Positions 1 to 8,432 of a DNA stretch of 22,131 bases are shown in pieces. The translations under genes were made by a program, and so were the position numbers. Origin of the DNA: Gammaproteobacteria bacterium (GTDB taxonomy: Bacteria; Pseudomonadota; Gammaproteobacteria; DAOWEP01); the NCBI GenBank assembly GCA_030638455.1, contig DAOWEP010000024.1, positions 1 to 22,131 on the forward strand. Reading direction: 5' to 3'. The notes under the pieces were generated by a model, which did no database searches, had not been told where the DNA came from, and was given only the letters and a program-made list of their open reading frames with translations. Within the stretch, counting starts at the first letter, position 1, and each line of letters opens with the position of its first letter.

Positions 1-1066
1 CCTTGCTATTAATATCCTGGATTTGAATGCAATAGTTTCCGTCTCCAAGATCATCAAGACGAGTTTTAAGGGAGTTTATTGGTCTTGAAATACTACTAGC
101 CATCATGATCGAAAGTACAATCGCAGATATCAGAATAGAAAAGCCAATGGTGATGTAGAATTCCATTAATTTGTCAATTTGCGCAAATGCTTCACTTGCA
201 TCCTGTTTACTAATAAGCGTCCATTGGAGATCACTTATATTAATGACCATGGATGCACCGACTACAGGTACGCCACGATAATCAAGCCAGGTTCCCTTTG
301 CCTCTTTTTGTTGTTCAATGCTCATCCTTACGGGGTAAGTATCGACAACCTGACGAAGGCTTGCATTCTTTATAAATAAGGAATCACCAATCATAAGTTT
401 GTTGTGATTTACAAGATAGGTTTCTCCTGTTTTTCCAATACCTCTTTTTTGTGATTTTGCACCAAGTGATAATAACAGCTCACCATTAAATAATTTTTTG
501 ATGTGTTCGAGATAAAAATGATTAACGAGTAGGCCAAGAATCTTTTTTGGCCCTGCCCTGCTCCATAGCGGCGTAGCAACTGCAATCATCATATTGTCAT
601 CGTGGCCGTGAATATTGCTGATATACAGTTTCTTTAGCCCCTTAAGAAATAGCTTTTCCGTGCTTATATCGCGCCCTATTCTGTTTTTATCAGTGGATGA
701 TTTGACCTGTCCTGATAAATTAATAACATCAATAAATAATAGATCAGGGCTTAATGGAAGTTTGTTTTCTAGTAAATGACTGTTTAATGCTTGTGTTGAC
801 TTGTTAGCATCATTAGGGCTGTTATTGATTATATCAAGACTATCACGAATAAATCCGTCAGAAGCAAAGTTGGTTGTGGTAGTCTTTAGTTTTTCCAGGT
901 ATAGAAATAGTTCTCCCTCTTTAAATGCGGCTATCGTTTCCAGTCCATCAAGAACAGCATATTCAAGCGATTTTTTTGTATGCTGAAAGCTGAGAATACC
1001 AATAACCAGCATTGGTATTAAAGATGCCAGTATGAAAGAAGCGGTCAGCTTTGGTTGCAATAACAT
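1..1066 (-). CDS. Cache/HAMP membrane sensor protein (C-terminus beyond window edge)
   Basis: I translated this from the reverse strand: an open frame of 355 codons runs from an ATG at 1066 to the window edge without a stop. A hydrophobic segment at about residues 8-26 is followed by a long extracytoplasmic region with a Cache-like motif (GKTGETYLV, about 211-219). A second membrane segment lies at about 303-325, and a HAMP-type start (SRPINSLKTRL, from about 327, then GDGNY) follows. This is the layout of a chemoreceptor, sensor histidine kinase or cyclic-di-GMP enzyme. The output domain is off the window, so I cannot say which. No strong ribosome binding site precedes the ATG. The gene upstream on the same strand ends 109 bases away, so co-transcription is possible. 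The ligand is unknown. Confidence 0.85.
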   Translation of the reverse strand, partial: MLLQPKLTASFILASLIPMLVIGILSFQHTKKSLEYAVLDGLETIAAFKEGELFLYLEKLKTTTTNFASDGFIRDSLDIINNSPNDANKSTQALNSHLLENKLPLSPDLLFIDVINLSGQVKSSTDKNRIGRDISTEKLFLKGLKKLYISNIHGHDDNMMIAVATPLWSRAGPKKILGLLVNHFYLEHIKKLFNGELLLSLGAKSQKRGIGKTGETYLVNHNKLMIGDSLFIKNASLRQVVDTYPVRMSIEQQKEAKGTWLDYRGVPVVGASMVINISDLQWTLISKQDASEAFAQIDKLMEFYITIGFSILISAIVLSIMMASSISRPINSLKTRLDDLGDGNYCIQIQDINSK

Positions 1067-1175
1067 AATGTGTTCTGGAGGATGGTTATGCTATTCGTAG
1101 CGCCAGGTTATAGAGTGGTATTTTTTATTATTATGTATTTCACAAAAAAGGGGGTTCTAGTGGATATATAGTCAC

Positions 1176-1748
1176 TTAAGCATTTTTCCTGTGGTCCCTA
1201 AAATTTACAGAAAGGATATTATGCTCACTATCCAGGATATTCCTGGCACGCAGACTTCCACATTCACTGCTTAATTCATGCAAGGTTAGTGCATCAAGGC
1301 AGTATTCACGCCCCATATCACGTATGGTTTGTAGAACATCCATTAGCATCACAAAATATTCTGAAAGGCGCTGATACATTTGTGCATAACCACGTTTTAG
1401 TGTTTCCGAAGTTTGCTGATAGGATGCCTGACCGATTTCAATAAAATAGTGAATACGCACCTGTTTCTGATAGGCATGCTCTGGAAACAGGCCAGAATAA
1501 AGTAGGCATTTATCTCCTACTTCACGTAGCTGCTCGGCACGTTGAGTTCCTTCTGTTAGCAGGCCTTGCAAATACTCCAAAGCGAGTACGCTATTCGTCA
1601 TATCTGGTTTATCGGCATTTCGCATCAGCAGGAATACCAGATAGCTTTCAAGCTCATCATCCAGATGACATTTACTGGTGGTTGCAGCTTCTTTCACAAG
1701 GGTTTGCCATTGTGAAATTGCGGTTGGTTCAACAACAAGCTTATCCAT
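1176..1748 (-). CDS. Hypothetical protein, predicted soluble and helical
   Basis: This 190-residue open frame has ordinary coding character and ends in TAA at 1178-1176. I do not recognise the family. The protein has no signal peptide or membrane segment, is rich in Leu, Glu and Gln, and looks mostly alpha-helical. It has a few scattered Cys and no evident catalytic motif. An AAAGGGCAC stretch before the ATG may be a weak ribosome binding site. It is divergent from glyQ across a 209-base gap and lies upstream of the Cache/HAMP sensor on the same strand, so it could be co-transcribed with that sensor. No function is assigned. Confidence 0.75.
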   Translation of the reverse strand: MDKLVVEPTAISQWQTLVKEAATTSKCHLDDELESYLVFLLMRNADKPDMTNSVLALEYLQGLLTEGTQRAEQLREVGDKCLLYSGLFPEHAYQKQVRIHYFIEIGQASYQQTSETLKRGYAQMYQRLSEYFVMLMDVLQTIRDMGREYCLDALTLHELSSECGSLRARNILDSEHNILSVNFRDHRKNA

Positions 1749-1852
1749 AGATGTGCCCTTTTTGTTGTATTCCTATCCTATATCTCGACCTGTAAATACT
1801 TAACCTTTAGCACTTTTTTATGAATTTCTTTTCAAATTCATAGCCCTAAATG

Positions 1853-1883
1853 CTTACATCGCAGCTATTCCACAAGCTATAAT
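1853..1883 (+). promoter_or_regulatory. Candidate promoter for the glyQ operon
   Basis: A perfect TATAAT lies at 1878-1883 in the glyQ upstream gap. A CTTACA (4 of 6 matches to TTGACA) lies at 1853-1858, giving a rather long 19-base spacer. Position and strand suit transcription of glyQ, about 75 bases downstream. No T-box or riboswitch structure was recognised. The call rests on consensus matching only. Confidence 0.35.
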
Positions 1884-1957
1884 GGCTCTCTTTTAATATT
1901 AGCTAATAAACAAGGGCAATTATTGAAGGCGGTAATTTTGGCGGAAATACTGTAAAA

Positions 1958-2920
1958 ATGGATAATAATCAAATAGATACCACTACATTTCAAGGTTTGA
2001 TCCTTGCGCTACAGAATTACTGGGCCGAGAAAGGCTGTGTGTTGTTGCAACCTTATGATATGGAAGTAGGTGCTGGCACATTTCATACCGCTACTTTCTT
2101 GAGGTCAATTGGTCCAGAGCCGTGGAGTGCGGCCTATGTTCAGCCCTGTCGCCGACCAACCGATGGGCGATATGGCGAGAATCCGAACCGGCTACAGCAC
2201 TATTACCAGTTTCAGGTGGTTATCAAGCCTTCACCGTTGGATATCCAGGAGCTATATCTGGACTCATTGAAAATGTTGGGTATTGACCCACTTGTACATG
2301 ATATCCGCTTTGTGGAAGACAATTGGGAATCACCAACTCTGGGGGCATGGGGTCTGGGGTGGGAGGTATGGCTAAATGGCATGGAGGTTACCCAGTTTAC
2401 TTATTTTCAGCAGGTAGGGAGTCTGGAATGTTCGCCGGTAACCGGAGAAATCACCTACGGCCTTGAGCGAATTGCAATGTATTTACAGGGTGTTGAAAGC
2501 GTATTTGATCTAGTTTGGACGAAGGACAGGACGTCCGAGTGTCGAGAAGGGCAGGATGCCCAGGAGCGACCGAAAGGATCACAGGGTAAAGTGACCTATG
2601 CCGACGTATTCCACCAAAATGAAGTTGAGATGTCGGCCTACAATTTTGAGCACGCCAATGTTGATGGCCTGTTTCAATGGTTTGATCAATGCGAAACTGA
2701 AAGTAAGGAGCTAATAGAAAAATGCCTGCCACTGCCTGCCTATGAAATGATGATAAAGGCTTCGCATACATTTAATTTACTGGATGCAAGGCATGCGATT
2801 TCGGTTACAGAACGTGCCCGTTATATAGGCCGTATCCGTTCGTTATCACGCGCTGTTGCCGAGGTTTATTATGGGCGCCGCGAAGCACTTGGCTTTCCCA
2901 TGCTGAAAGGGCAGTCGTAA
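1958..2920 (+). CDS. glyQ: Glycyl-tRNA synthetase alpha subunit with an in-frame insertion
   Basis: This is the catalytic alpha subunit of the bacterial alpha2beta2 glycyl-tRNA synthetase, which charges tRNA-Gly in the cytoplasm. Hallmarks are FQGLILALQNYW (11-22), QPYDMEVGAGTFH (31-43), YVQPCRRPTDGRYGENPNR (60-78) and the GMEVTQFTYFQQVG block (141-154). It is about 320 residues against about 303 for the E. coli protein. The extra length is concentrated after DLVW: residues 188-209 (bases 2519-2584) stand where E. coli has about five residues, a net gain of about 17. The flanks GVESVFDLVW and GKVTYADVFHQNEVE remain conserved, so the frame is intact. The inserted DNA has GGA-loop hairpins and looks like a repeat element. 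The stop overlaps the glyS start by one base. Confidence 0.97.
   Translation: MDNNQIDTTTFQGLILALQNYWAEKGCVLLQPYDMEVGAGTFHTATFLRSIGPEPWSAAYVQPCRRPTDGRYGENPNRLQHYYQFQVVIKPSPLDIQELYLDSLKMLGIDPLVHDIRFVEDNWESPTLGAWGLGWEVWLNGMEVTQFTYFQQVGSLECSPVTGEITYGLERIAMYLQGVESVFDLVWTKDRTSECREGQDAQERPKGSQGKVTYADVFHQNEVEMSAYNFEHANVDGLFQWFDQCETESKELIEKCLPLPAYEMMIKASHTFNLLDARHAISVTERARYIGRIRSLSRAVAEVYYGRREALGFPMLKGQS
2519..2584 (+). repeat. Palindromic repeat-like insertion inside glyQ
   Basis: This stretch encodes the lineage-unusual GlyQ residues 188-209. It holds two small hairpins with AGGA in the loop: GGAC-AGGAC-GTCC at 2524-2536 and GGGC-AGGAT-GCCC at 2549-2561, separated by 12 bases. The tail contains AGGAGCGACCGAAAGGATCA. 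A similar design (short stem, GGA loop, 11-base spacer, second GGA-loop stem, then AGGAGC) occurs in the non-coding DNA at 21300-21358. I infer a dispersed palindromic element that was inserted in frame and is now translated. Whether other copies exist outside this window cannot be seen here. Confidence 0.55.
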
Positions 2921-5049
2921 TGACGAAATCACAGGAAACTGAAAAAAGAGATTTGCTGATCGAGATTGGCACAGAAGAATTGCCTCCTAAGGCCCTTCGG
3001 CACTTATCTGATGCCTTTAACAAGGGTATACGCGAAGGCCTGGACAAAGCGGGCCTGACATACAGTGAGTTAAAAGGCTTCGCCACACCTAGAAGGCTGG
3101 CTGTTCTGATTAAAAGTCTGGATGCTGCGCAGCATAGTAAAGAAATAGAGCGTAAAGGGCCGTCACTAACCGCTGCATTTGATGATGAGGGTTGTCCAAC
3201 TAAGGCAGCACAGGGATTTGCACGTTCCTGTGGTCTGGAAAATGTAGAAGATCTGGACAAGATTGAGACAGATAAAGGCAGCTGGTTGGTCTTTCGCATC
3301 AAGGAAGAAGGAAAACCTACATCAGAGCTGGTGCCCGGGATATTGCAAATGTCTCTGGATAAACTCCCTATTCCTAAACGCATGCGTTGGAGTGACCTGG
3401 ATGTCCAGTTTGTACGACCTGTGCACTGGGCAGTGATTTTATTTGGGGACGAGGTAATTGATGCCGAAGTACTTTCTGTTAAATCAGGGCGTGAAACACG
3501 TGGTCATCGTTTTCATCATCCGGAAAATATCTATATAGGAGAGCCAGCCGCTTATGAGCCTGTACTGGAAACCCAGGGCCATGTAGTCGCAGACTTTGAT
3601 GACCGGCGTGCAGCCATTCGTGGACAGGTAATGGAAATTGCAGCAACCGTTAAGGGCAATGCTGTAATTGATGATGATCTTCTGGATGAAGTGACCTCAA
3701 TGGTGGAGTGGCCAGTGGCAGTATTGGGTAATTTTGAAGAACGTTTTCTGGACGTGCCTTCTGAAGCCCTGGTGTCTGCCATGAAGGGGCATCAAAAATA
3801 TTTTCATGTTGTGGATAAAAACGGAAAATTAATGCCACATTTTATTACGATCAGCAATGTGGATAGTAGTGATATTGCTGTAGTGCGTGCCGGCAATGAG
3901 CGTGTAATAAGACCACGCTTATCTGATGCAGCATTTTTCTGGAACCAGGACCGAAAGAAGACATTAGCAGAACGAACAGAAAGCCTGAAAACAGTTGTAT
4001 TTCAAAACAAGCTCGGCACCTTGTACGACAAGGTTGTACGCATCAGTACATTGGCAGCTTATATTGCAAAGCAGCTAAATGGTGATGAACAAATGGCACA
4101 AAGAGCTGCGCACTTGTGTAAATGTGATTTAATGACGGAAATGGTGGGTGAGTTTCCGGATTTGCAGGGCGTTATGGGCCGATACTATGCCGTTAATGAT
4201 GGTGAGCCGGAAGAGATAGCAGTGGCTATTGATGAACATTATATGCCCCGGTTTGCAGGAGATAAATTACCCACCACAGTTACCGCCCAGGCAGTCTCCA
4301 TAGCAGAGAAACTGGACACCCTGGTTGGAATTTTTGGTATTGGACAGATACCGACAGGCGACAAGGACCCTTTTGCATTACGTCGTGCAGCGTTGGGGGT
4401 CTTGCGTATTATAATAGAGGGCAAGCTGGATATTAATCTGGCAGAGTTACTGGGAGTAGCTGCAGTCCAGTATATGAATGTGATTTGGGAGCTACCGAAA
4501 AAACCTGAAAAGAAAGATACGGATGCACCAAGCCAGGTGGCGGTTCAGGTCTTTGATTTTATGATGGGCCGGTTACGAATTTATTATCAGGATCAGGGGA
4601 TAACTGCAGACGTATTTGATGCAGTCTATGCGCAGGGACCTACAAGGCCACTTGATTTTGATAGCCGGTTACATGCGGTGACTTCATTTCGTAAACTGGC
4701 AGAGGCAGAGAGCCTGGCGGCGGCAAACAAACGCATTTCGAATATTCTCAAAAAAACGGATACGAAAATACCAGAACACTACAATGCCGATCTATTAAAG
4801 GATGATGCAGAAAAGGCATTGGCATCCCGGCTTGGTGAACTGGAAAAACAGCTAAAGCCAATGTTTGACGCAAGGGAATATGAGGCTGCTATGAAGCAAC
4901 TCGCTACATTACGTGACTCTGTCGACCAGTTTTTTGATGATGTAATGGTAATGGTCGATGATGAATCACTGCGTGATAACCGGCTGGCGCTGTTAAGTAA
5001 TATGAGATCACTTTTCCTGCAAGTTGCTGACCTTTCCATTCTCCAGTAA
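2920..5049 (+). CDS. glyS: Glycyl-tRNA synthetase beta subunit
   Basis: This is the beta subunit of the tetrameric glycyl-tRNA synthetase, which contributes tRNA recognition. The N-terminal family signature LLIEIGTEELPPKAL is at residues 12-26, followed by FATPRRLAVLI. The central part has EWPVAVLGNFEERFLDVPSEAL-type sequence and MKGHQKYF, and further on GKLGTLYDK-like and GDKDPFALRRAALGVLRI segments. The C-terminal part is a helical anticodon-binding-type region ending in ADLSILQ. The 709-residue length is close to the E. coli protein (about 690). Its ATG overlaps the glyQ stop by one base (TAATG), which fits translational coupling of subunits needed in equal amounts. It appears intact and unlike GlyQ carries no obvious insertion. 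Confidence 0.97.
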   Translation: MTKSQETEKRDLLIEIGTEELPPKALRHLSDAFNKGIREGLDKAGLTYSELKGFATPRRLAVLIKSLDAAQHSKEIERKGPSLTAAFDDEGCPTKAAQGFARSCGLENVEDLDKIETDKGSWLVFRIKEEGKPTSELVPGILQMSLDKLPIPKRMRWSDLDVQFVRPVHWAVILFGDEVIDAEVLSVKSGRETRGHRFHHPENIYIGEPAAYEPVLETQGHVVADFDDRRAAIRGQVMEIAATVKGNAVIDDDLLDEVTSMVEWPVAVLGNFEERFLDVPSEALVSAMKGHQKYFHVVDKNGKLMPHFITISNVDSSDIAVVRAGNERVIRPRLSDAAFFWNQDRKKTLAERTESLKTVVFQNKLGTLYDKVVRISTLAAYIAKQLNGDEQMAQRAAHLCKCDLMTEMVGEFPDLQGVMGRYYAVNDGEPEEIAVAIDEHYMPRFAGDKLPTTVTAQAVSIAEKLDTLVGIFGIGQIPTGDKDPFALRRAALGVLRIIIEGKLDINLAELLGVAAVQYMNVIWELPKKPEKKDTDAPSQVAVQVFDFMMGRLRIYYQDQGITADVFDAVYAQGPTRPLDFDSRLHAVTSFRKLAEAESLAAANKRISNILKKTDTKIPEHYNADLLKDDAEKALASRLGELEKQLKPMFDAREYEAAMKQLATLRDSVDQFFDDVMVMVDDESLRDNRLALLSNMRSLFLQVADLSILQ

Positions 5050-5094
5050 ACATGGCCGCAGTAAACAGTGCTTGAATAATAAATTGAGGACAGT

Positions 5095-5442
5095 ATGTCA
5101 GGTAAACCTATCAATAAAGATTCTTATGATGCCATGTTAGCATCCGTGCAGGCCTTTCATGACAAGCATGACTTTAAAAATACTGGTGGTGAAGAGTTGG
5201 GTTACCGTGTCGCCTTAATGGCAGAGGAGCTTGGTGAAATATCATCCTGTGTTACTAAAGGAAAGAGCAAGGAATCTCTGGCGGAAGAAACTGCGGACCT
5301 GATGATTTTATTGATAGGCACAGGCATTGCTGCTGATTTTGATCTTAAGCAGGCCTTCTGGGGTAAAATGGAAAAGTTGATGGAAAGAAAATCCAGGATA
5401 GTAAATGGAAGGATAAGGGTCTCTGAATTCAGAGATGTCTAG
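5095..5442 (+). CDS. MazG-like nucleotide pyrophosphohydrolase
   Basis: This small 115-residue all-alpha protein carries a MazG-type metal site: E45-x-x-E48 (AEELGEIS) followed by E65-x-x-D68 (AEETADLM). Members of the MazG/dUTPase-like superfamily hydrolyse nucleoside triphosphates or related nucleotides to monophosphate and pyrophosphate, often as house-cleaning enzymes. The substrate cannot be read from the sequence. A TTGAGGA ribosome binding site precedes the ATG. It lies between glyS (45 bases upstream) and gmhB (23 bases downstream) on the same strand, so it is probably in the same transcript. There is no signal peptide. Confidence 0.82.
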   Translation: MSGKPINKDSYDAMLASVQAFHDKHDFKNTGGEELGYRVALMAEELGEISSCVTKGKSKESLAEETADLMILLIGTGIAADFDLKQAFWGKMEKLMERKSRIVNGRIRVSEFRDV

Positions 5443-5465
5443 GACAGATTTGATAATTAATTAAT

Positions 5466-6014
5466 ATGAAGCTAATTATTCTCGACAGGGATGGAGTCAT
5501 AAATGAAGATTCCGATAATTTTATTAAAGACCCGTCGGAATGGGTCCCGATTCCGGGCAGTCTGGAAGCAATATCCCGGCTAAACCAGGCAGGTTATAGT
5601 GTAGTGATCGCTACAAACCAGTCTGGAATAGCACGAGGACTTTTTGATATACGTACCCTTAACGATATTCACGAAAAAATGCATCGAGCCTTGTCTTCCG
5701 TGGGCGGTGTAATTCCCGCTATCTTTTTTTGCCCGCATGGGCCTGATGATAATTGTGAATGTCGAAAGCCGAAGACAGGCTTGTTTACCCAGATAGCAGG
5801 ACGGTTTAAAACAGGATTGCAGGATGTGTCAGCAGTAGGCGACTCATTAAGGGATATTCAATCTGCAAAGGCCGTCGGAGCAAAACCGGTATTGGTACGT
5901 ACGGGCAAGGGTGAGCGGACACTTTCCAATCCTGATGCACAACAAGAACTAAAGGATGTCCCGGTTTTTGACAACCTGTCAGGATTTGTAAATGATTTTC
6001 TCTCAAAAGAATAA
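5466..6014 (+). CDS. gmhB: D-glycero-beta-D-manno-heptose-1,7-bisphosphate 7-phosphatase
   Basis: This is a cytoplasmic HAD-family phosphatase that removes the 7-phosphate of heptose bisphosphate in ADP-heptose synthesis for the LPS inner core. Visible features are the DxD motif LDRDG (nucleophile D7, acid/base D9), motif II TNQSG (50-54), the GmhB zinc-binding loop with C89, H91, C97 and C99 (CPHGPDDNCECRKPKTG), and the late-motif Asp residues in VGDSLRD (124-130). The 182-residue length is normal for the family. The start has no clear ribosome binding site and lies in an AT-rich ATTAATTAAT stretch, but the family motif begins at residue 3, so the start is secure. glyS-gmhB-plsC is a known neighbourhood in Pseudomonas-type genomes. 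Confidence 0.95.
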   Translation: MKLIILDRDGVINEDSDNFIKDPSEWVPIPGSLEAISRLNQAGYSVVIATNQSGIARGLFDIRTLNDIHEKMHRALSSVGGVIPAIFFCPHGPDDNCECRKPKTGLFTQIAGRFKTGLQDVSAVGDSLRDIQSAKAVGAKPVLVRTGKGERTLSNPDAQQELKDVPVFDNLSGFVNDFLSKE

Positions 6015-6064
6015 GTGCTCATAATAAAAAAGGTAACTCAGCCTACTTTAATCATAATTTGCCT

Positions 6065-6781
6065 ATGTTAGCCTTTATACGTACAGTTTTATTTTATATC
6101 CTTGATATTCTCGTGCTAATGTTGATGACGATATCGGTCGTGCTCATGTTTTTGTTTCCGGTTCGTGTCAGATATCGTATCGCCGCGCTCTGGCCAAGAT
6201 TCAGTATATGGTGGTTATCCGTTATCTGTGGAGTAAAATATGAAATACAGGGGTTCGAAAATATTCCTGATCAGCCTGTCATTATTATGTGCAAACATTC
6301 ATCAACATGGGAAACCATGGCCATGCAGGGATTATTTCCACCCCAGGCATGGATAGTAAAAAGGGAGCTTTTCTGGGTGCCGGTATTCGGCTGGGCGTTG
6401 TACATGATAAATCCGATTGCAATAGATAGATCAAAAGGCAGAAGGGCTATGGAGCAATTATTGGATCAGGGTGCCAATCGGTTGGATCAAGGGTTTAATG
6501 TGGCTATTTTTCCAGAAGGCACCCGTATAGATGCTGGCAAAAAGGGCAAGTATAAGATTGGCGGTGCATTGTTGGCAGAGAAGACGGGTGCCCCTGTCGT
6601 GCCTGTTGCGCACAATGCAGGGTACTTCTGGCCCAAACATGGATTTAGTAAAAAACCGGGTCATATAAAAATGATTATTGGAGAGCCAATAGATACAAAA
6701 GGGATGTCAGCATCCCAGATAAATCAGCGGGTTGAGGAGTGGATAGAGTCAAGGGTCGCTAAAATTAGTGTTACTGAGTAA
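6065..6781 (+). CDS. plsC: 1-acyl-sn-glycerol-3-phosphate acyltransferase (PlsC family)
   Basis: This inner-membrane enzyme acylates lysophosphatidic acid to phosphatidic acid in phospholipid synthesis. It has a hydrophobic N-terminus (about 8-32), the acyltransferase motif I as HSSTWE (H78 to E83, with Glu in the place of the usual Asp, as seen in this subgroup), the VKRELFWVPVFGW block (98-110), and motif III FPEGTR (149-154). Length is normal. I chose the ATG at 6065. An in-frame TTG two codons upstream at 6059 is possible, but neither has a convincing ribosome binding site. It follows gmhB by about 50 bases on the same strand. A related lysophospholipid acyltransferase role cannot be excluded. 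Confidence 0.93.
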   Translation: MLAFIRTVLFYILDILVLMLMTISVVLMFLFPVRVRYRIAALWPRFSIWWLSVICGVKYEIQGFENIPDQPVIIMCKHSSTWETMAMQGLFPPQAWIVKRELFWVPVFGWALYMINPIAIDRSKGRRAMEQLLDQGANRLDQGFNVAIFPEGTRIDAGKKGKYKIGGALLAEKTGAPVVPVAHNAGYFWPKHGFSKKPGHIKMIIGEPIDTKGMSASQINQRVEEWIESRVAKISVTE

Positions 6782-6874
6782 TAAGTTCTTTAAGAAATTT
6801 TGTTTTGCCCCGGGGTTTTCCTGGTTTTGCTATTATCAATTTATTAACTGGAGCCTTAATTAAAAAGGTCAGGA

Positions 6875-7942
6875 ATGAAATTTAAATTTGCCTGTGTAGT
6901 ACTCGTTATTTCTATTTTTCTGGTGTCCTGTGCGGCACCAGTTACCCGGAATATCCAAATTGATAACAGGGCAATGCGGATCGAAGAACAGAAACAAATG
7001 GAAATTGCATTGCTGTCGTTGATCAAGAATGAAAGGCGACTGGATAGCGTTGCTTACAGCTTGTTTGCCGGGGCCGCTTCAATGTGTGGAAACAAAACCC
7101 GATTCGTAAGCGGTATACAGGCAGCCAATATTTACTTGTTTCATGAGGACATGCGCCCTGCTGCCAAACGGTTATATGGGATGGGAGATCATCCGGGTGT
7201 CCTATATGTATCAAGGAACTCGCCTGCAGAAAAATCAGGAATTCAGATTGGAGACCTGATACTTTCCATTAATGGAAAGCCTGTGCCTGCCGGGAAGTCA
7301 GCAGTTACTGATTTTGGTGCTATGTTCAATAAAGTTTCCAGGCATAGCGGAAAGGTCAAAATACGGGCGAGAAGAAAAGGAAAAAATCTAACATTTGTGC
7401 TGCGACCGGAGAAGGCTTGTGATTATGGTTATGGTGTAGTCAACCATGATATGGTAAATGCATTTGCAGACGGGAAGAATATATTTGTTACGGTGGGCAT
7501 GATGCGCTTTGTAGATGATGATAATGAACTTGCGCTGGTCGTATCACATGAGCTTGCGCATAATGTAATGGAGCATATGAGCAAGAAAAGAAGAAACTCC
7601 ATGTTTGGCTCTATTTTTGATGTTATTGCAGGTGGATATGGCGTAAATACAGGGGGACTATTTGGCAATATCGGCGCTAATGTCTACAGTAAAGAGTTCG
7701 AGGCAGAGGCCGATTATGTTGGCCTGTACGTGATGGCACAAAGCGGACAAAAGATTGACCAGGCCCCATATTTCTGGCGCAGGATGGCCGCCGCAAATCC
7801 GGGAGGCATCAAAACTAATCACTCAGCCTCTCATCCGGCGACACCGCAACGATTTCTTGCGCTAGAAAAAACGGTTCATGAAGTAGAACGAAAGAAAAAG
7901 CTGGGGCGGCCATTAAAGCCGGAAATGAAGAAAAATCACTGA
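6875..7942 (+). CDS. PDZ-containing M48 family metalloprotease lipoprotein
   Basis: The N-terminus is a lipoprotein signal with lipobox LVSC (C19), so the protein is probably anchored to a membrane facing the periplasm. A PDZ domain at about 105-178 includes SPAEKSGIQIGDLILSINGK. The M48 zinc site follows: HELAH at 225-229 and the third-ligand segment EFEAEADYVG at 274-283. A late SHPATPQR motif (319-326) is typical of M48 proteins. Relatives such as BepA and LoiP act in outer-membrane protein quality control, but a PDZ in front of M48 marks a different subfamily and the substrate is unknown. A good ribosome binding site (AGGTCAGGA) precedes the ATG. Zinc ligands are intact, so it is likely active. 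Confidence 0.88.
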   Translation: MKFKFACVVLVISIFLVSCAAPVTRNIQIDNRAMRIEEQKQMEIALLSLIKNERRLDSVAYSLFAGAASMCGNKTRFVSGIQAANIYLFHEDMRPAAKRLYGMGDHPGVLYVSRNSPAEKSGIQIGDLILSINGKPVPAGKSAVTDFGAMFNKVSRHSGKVKIRARRKGKNLTFVLRPEKACDYGYGVVNHDMVNAFADGKNIFVTVGMMRFVDDDNELALVVSHELAHNVMEHMSKKRRNSMFGSIFDVIAGGYGVNTGGLFGNIGANVYSKEFEAEADYVGLYVMAQSGQKIDQAPYFWRRMAAANPGGIKTNHSASHPATPQRFLALEKTVHEVERKKKLGRPLKPEMKKNH

Positions 7943-7989
7943 TGCCAGTGACCTTTGCAAGTTGTTTATGTAAGAAAAAGGAGTGAATT

Positions 7990-8412
7990 ATGAATAAATT
8001 ATTTCCGAAATCTCTGCTTATTGTTTCCAGCGCGCTGTTTATTTTCAGTATGCAGGGGTGTGTTACTCTGGGTAGCCCGTCAGGTAAAGTGGTAGTAAGG
8101 GACGGTAATACGAGAATAGCGGTTTCATTTAATGAACATGATAGGAAGCTAATACACAGCTATTACAGGAAGCACAAAAAGCGCATGCCACCAGGGCTGG
8201 CCAAAAAGAAAAAATTACCACCAGGTTTACAGAAGCAGATTGTACGAAATGGTGAGCTCCCGCCAGGCTTACAAGGAAGAGCCTTGTCACGCGACCTTGA
8301 AAGGAGACTAAGTCATCTACCAGATGGTTATGTGAGATTGCGGGTAGGAACGGATCTGGTAATCATGAATACGGCAACACGTCTGGTTGTGGATTTAATG
8401 AAGGATATTTAA
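7990..8412 (+). CDS. Small CigR/RcnB-like lipoprotein with PPGL repeats
   Basis: This 140-residue protein has a signal peptide ending in MQGC (C24), a plausible lipobox. The central basic region carries three PPGL repeats (about 67-70, 77-80, 91-94) spaced with Lys-rich linkers, followed by a short C-terminal domain (GYVRLRVGTDLVIMNTATR). This pattern resembles the CigR/RcnB-like envelope proteins. CigR is described as an anti-virulence regulator in Salmonella and RcnB is a periplasmic protein of nickel/cobalt homeostasis, but I cannot assign either role here. It has an AAGGAG ribosome binding site, follows the M48 gene by 47 bases on the same strand, and converges on hemB. Confidence 0.75.
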   Translation: MNKLFPKSLLIVSSALFIFSMQGCVTLGSPSGKVVVRDGNTRIAVSFNEHDRKLIHSYYRKHKKRMPPGLAKKKKLPPGLQKQIVRNGELPPGLQGRALSRDLERRLSHLPDGYVRLRVGTDLVIMNTATRLVVDLMKDI

Positions 8413-8432
8413 GTAGATAGTGTTTTTATACG

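Noticed and set aside
179..986. Two plus-strand open frames (179-379 and 801-986)
   Set aside because: Both lie inside the long minus-strand Cache/HAMP sensor, which has clear domain signals; the plus frames have none.
2805..3383. 192-residue open frame on the minus strand across the glyQ/glyS junction
   Set aside because: It lies antisense to two well-supported essential genes, has no recognisable domain and reads as low-complexity Ser/Arg/Leu-rich shadow sequence.
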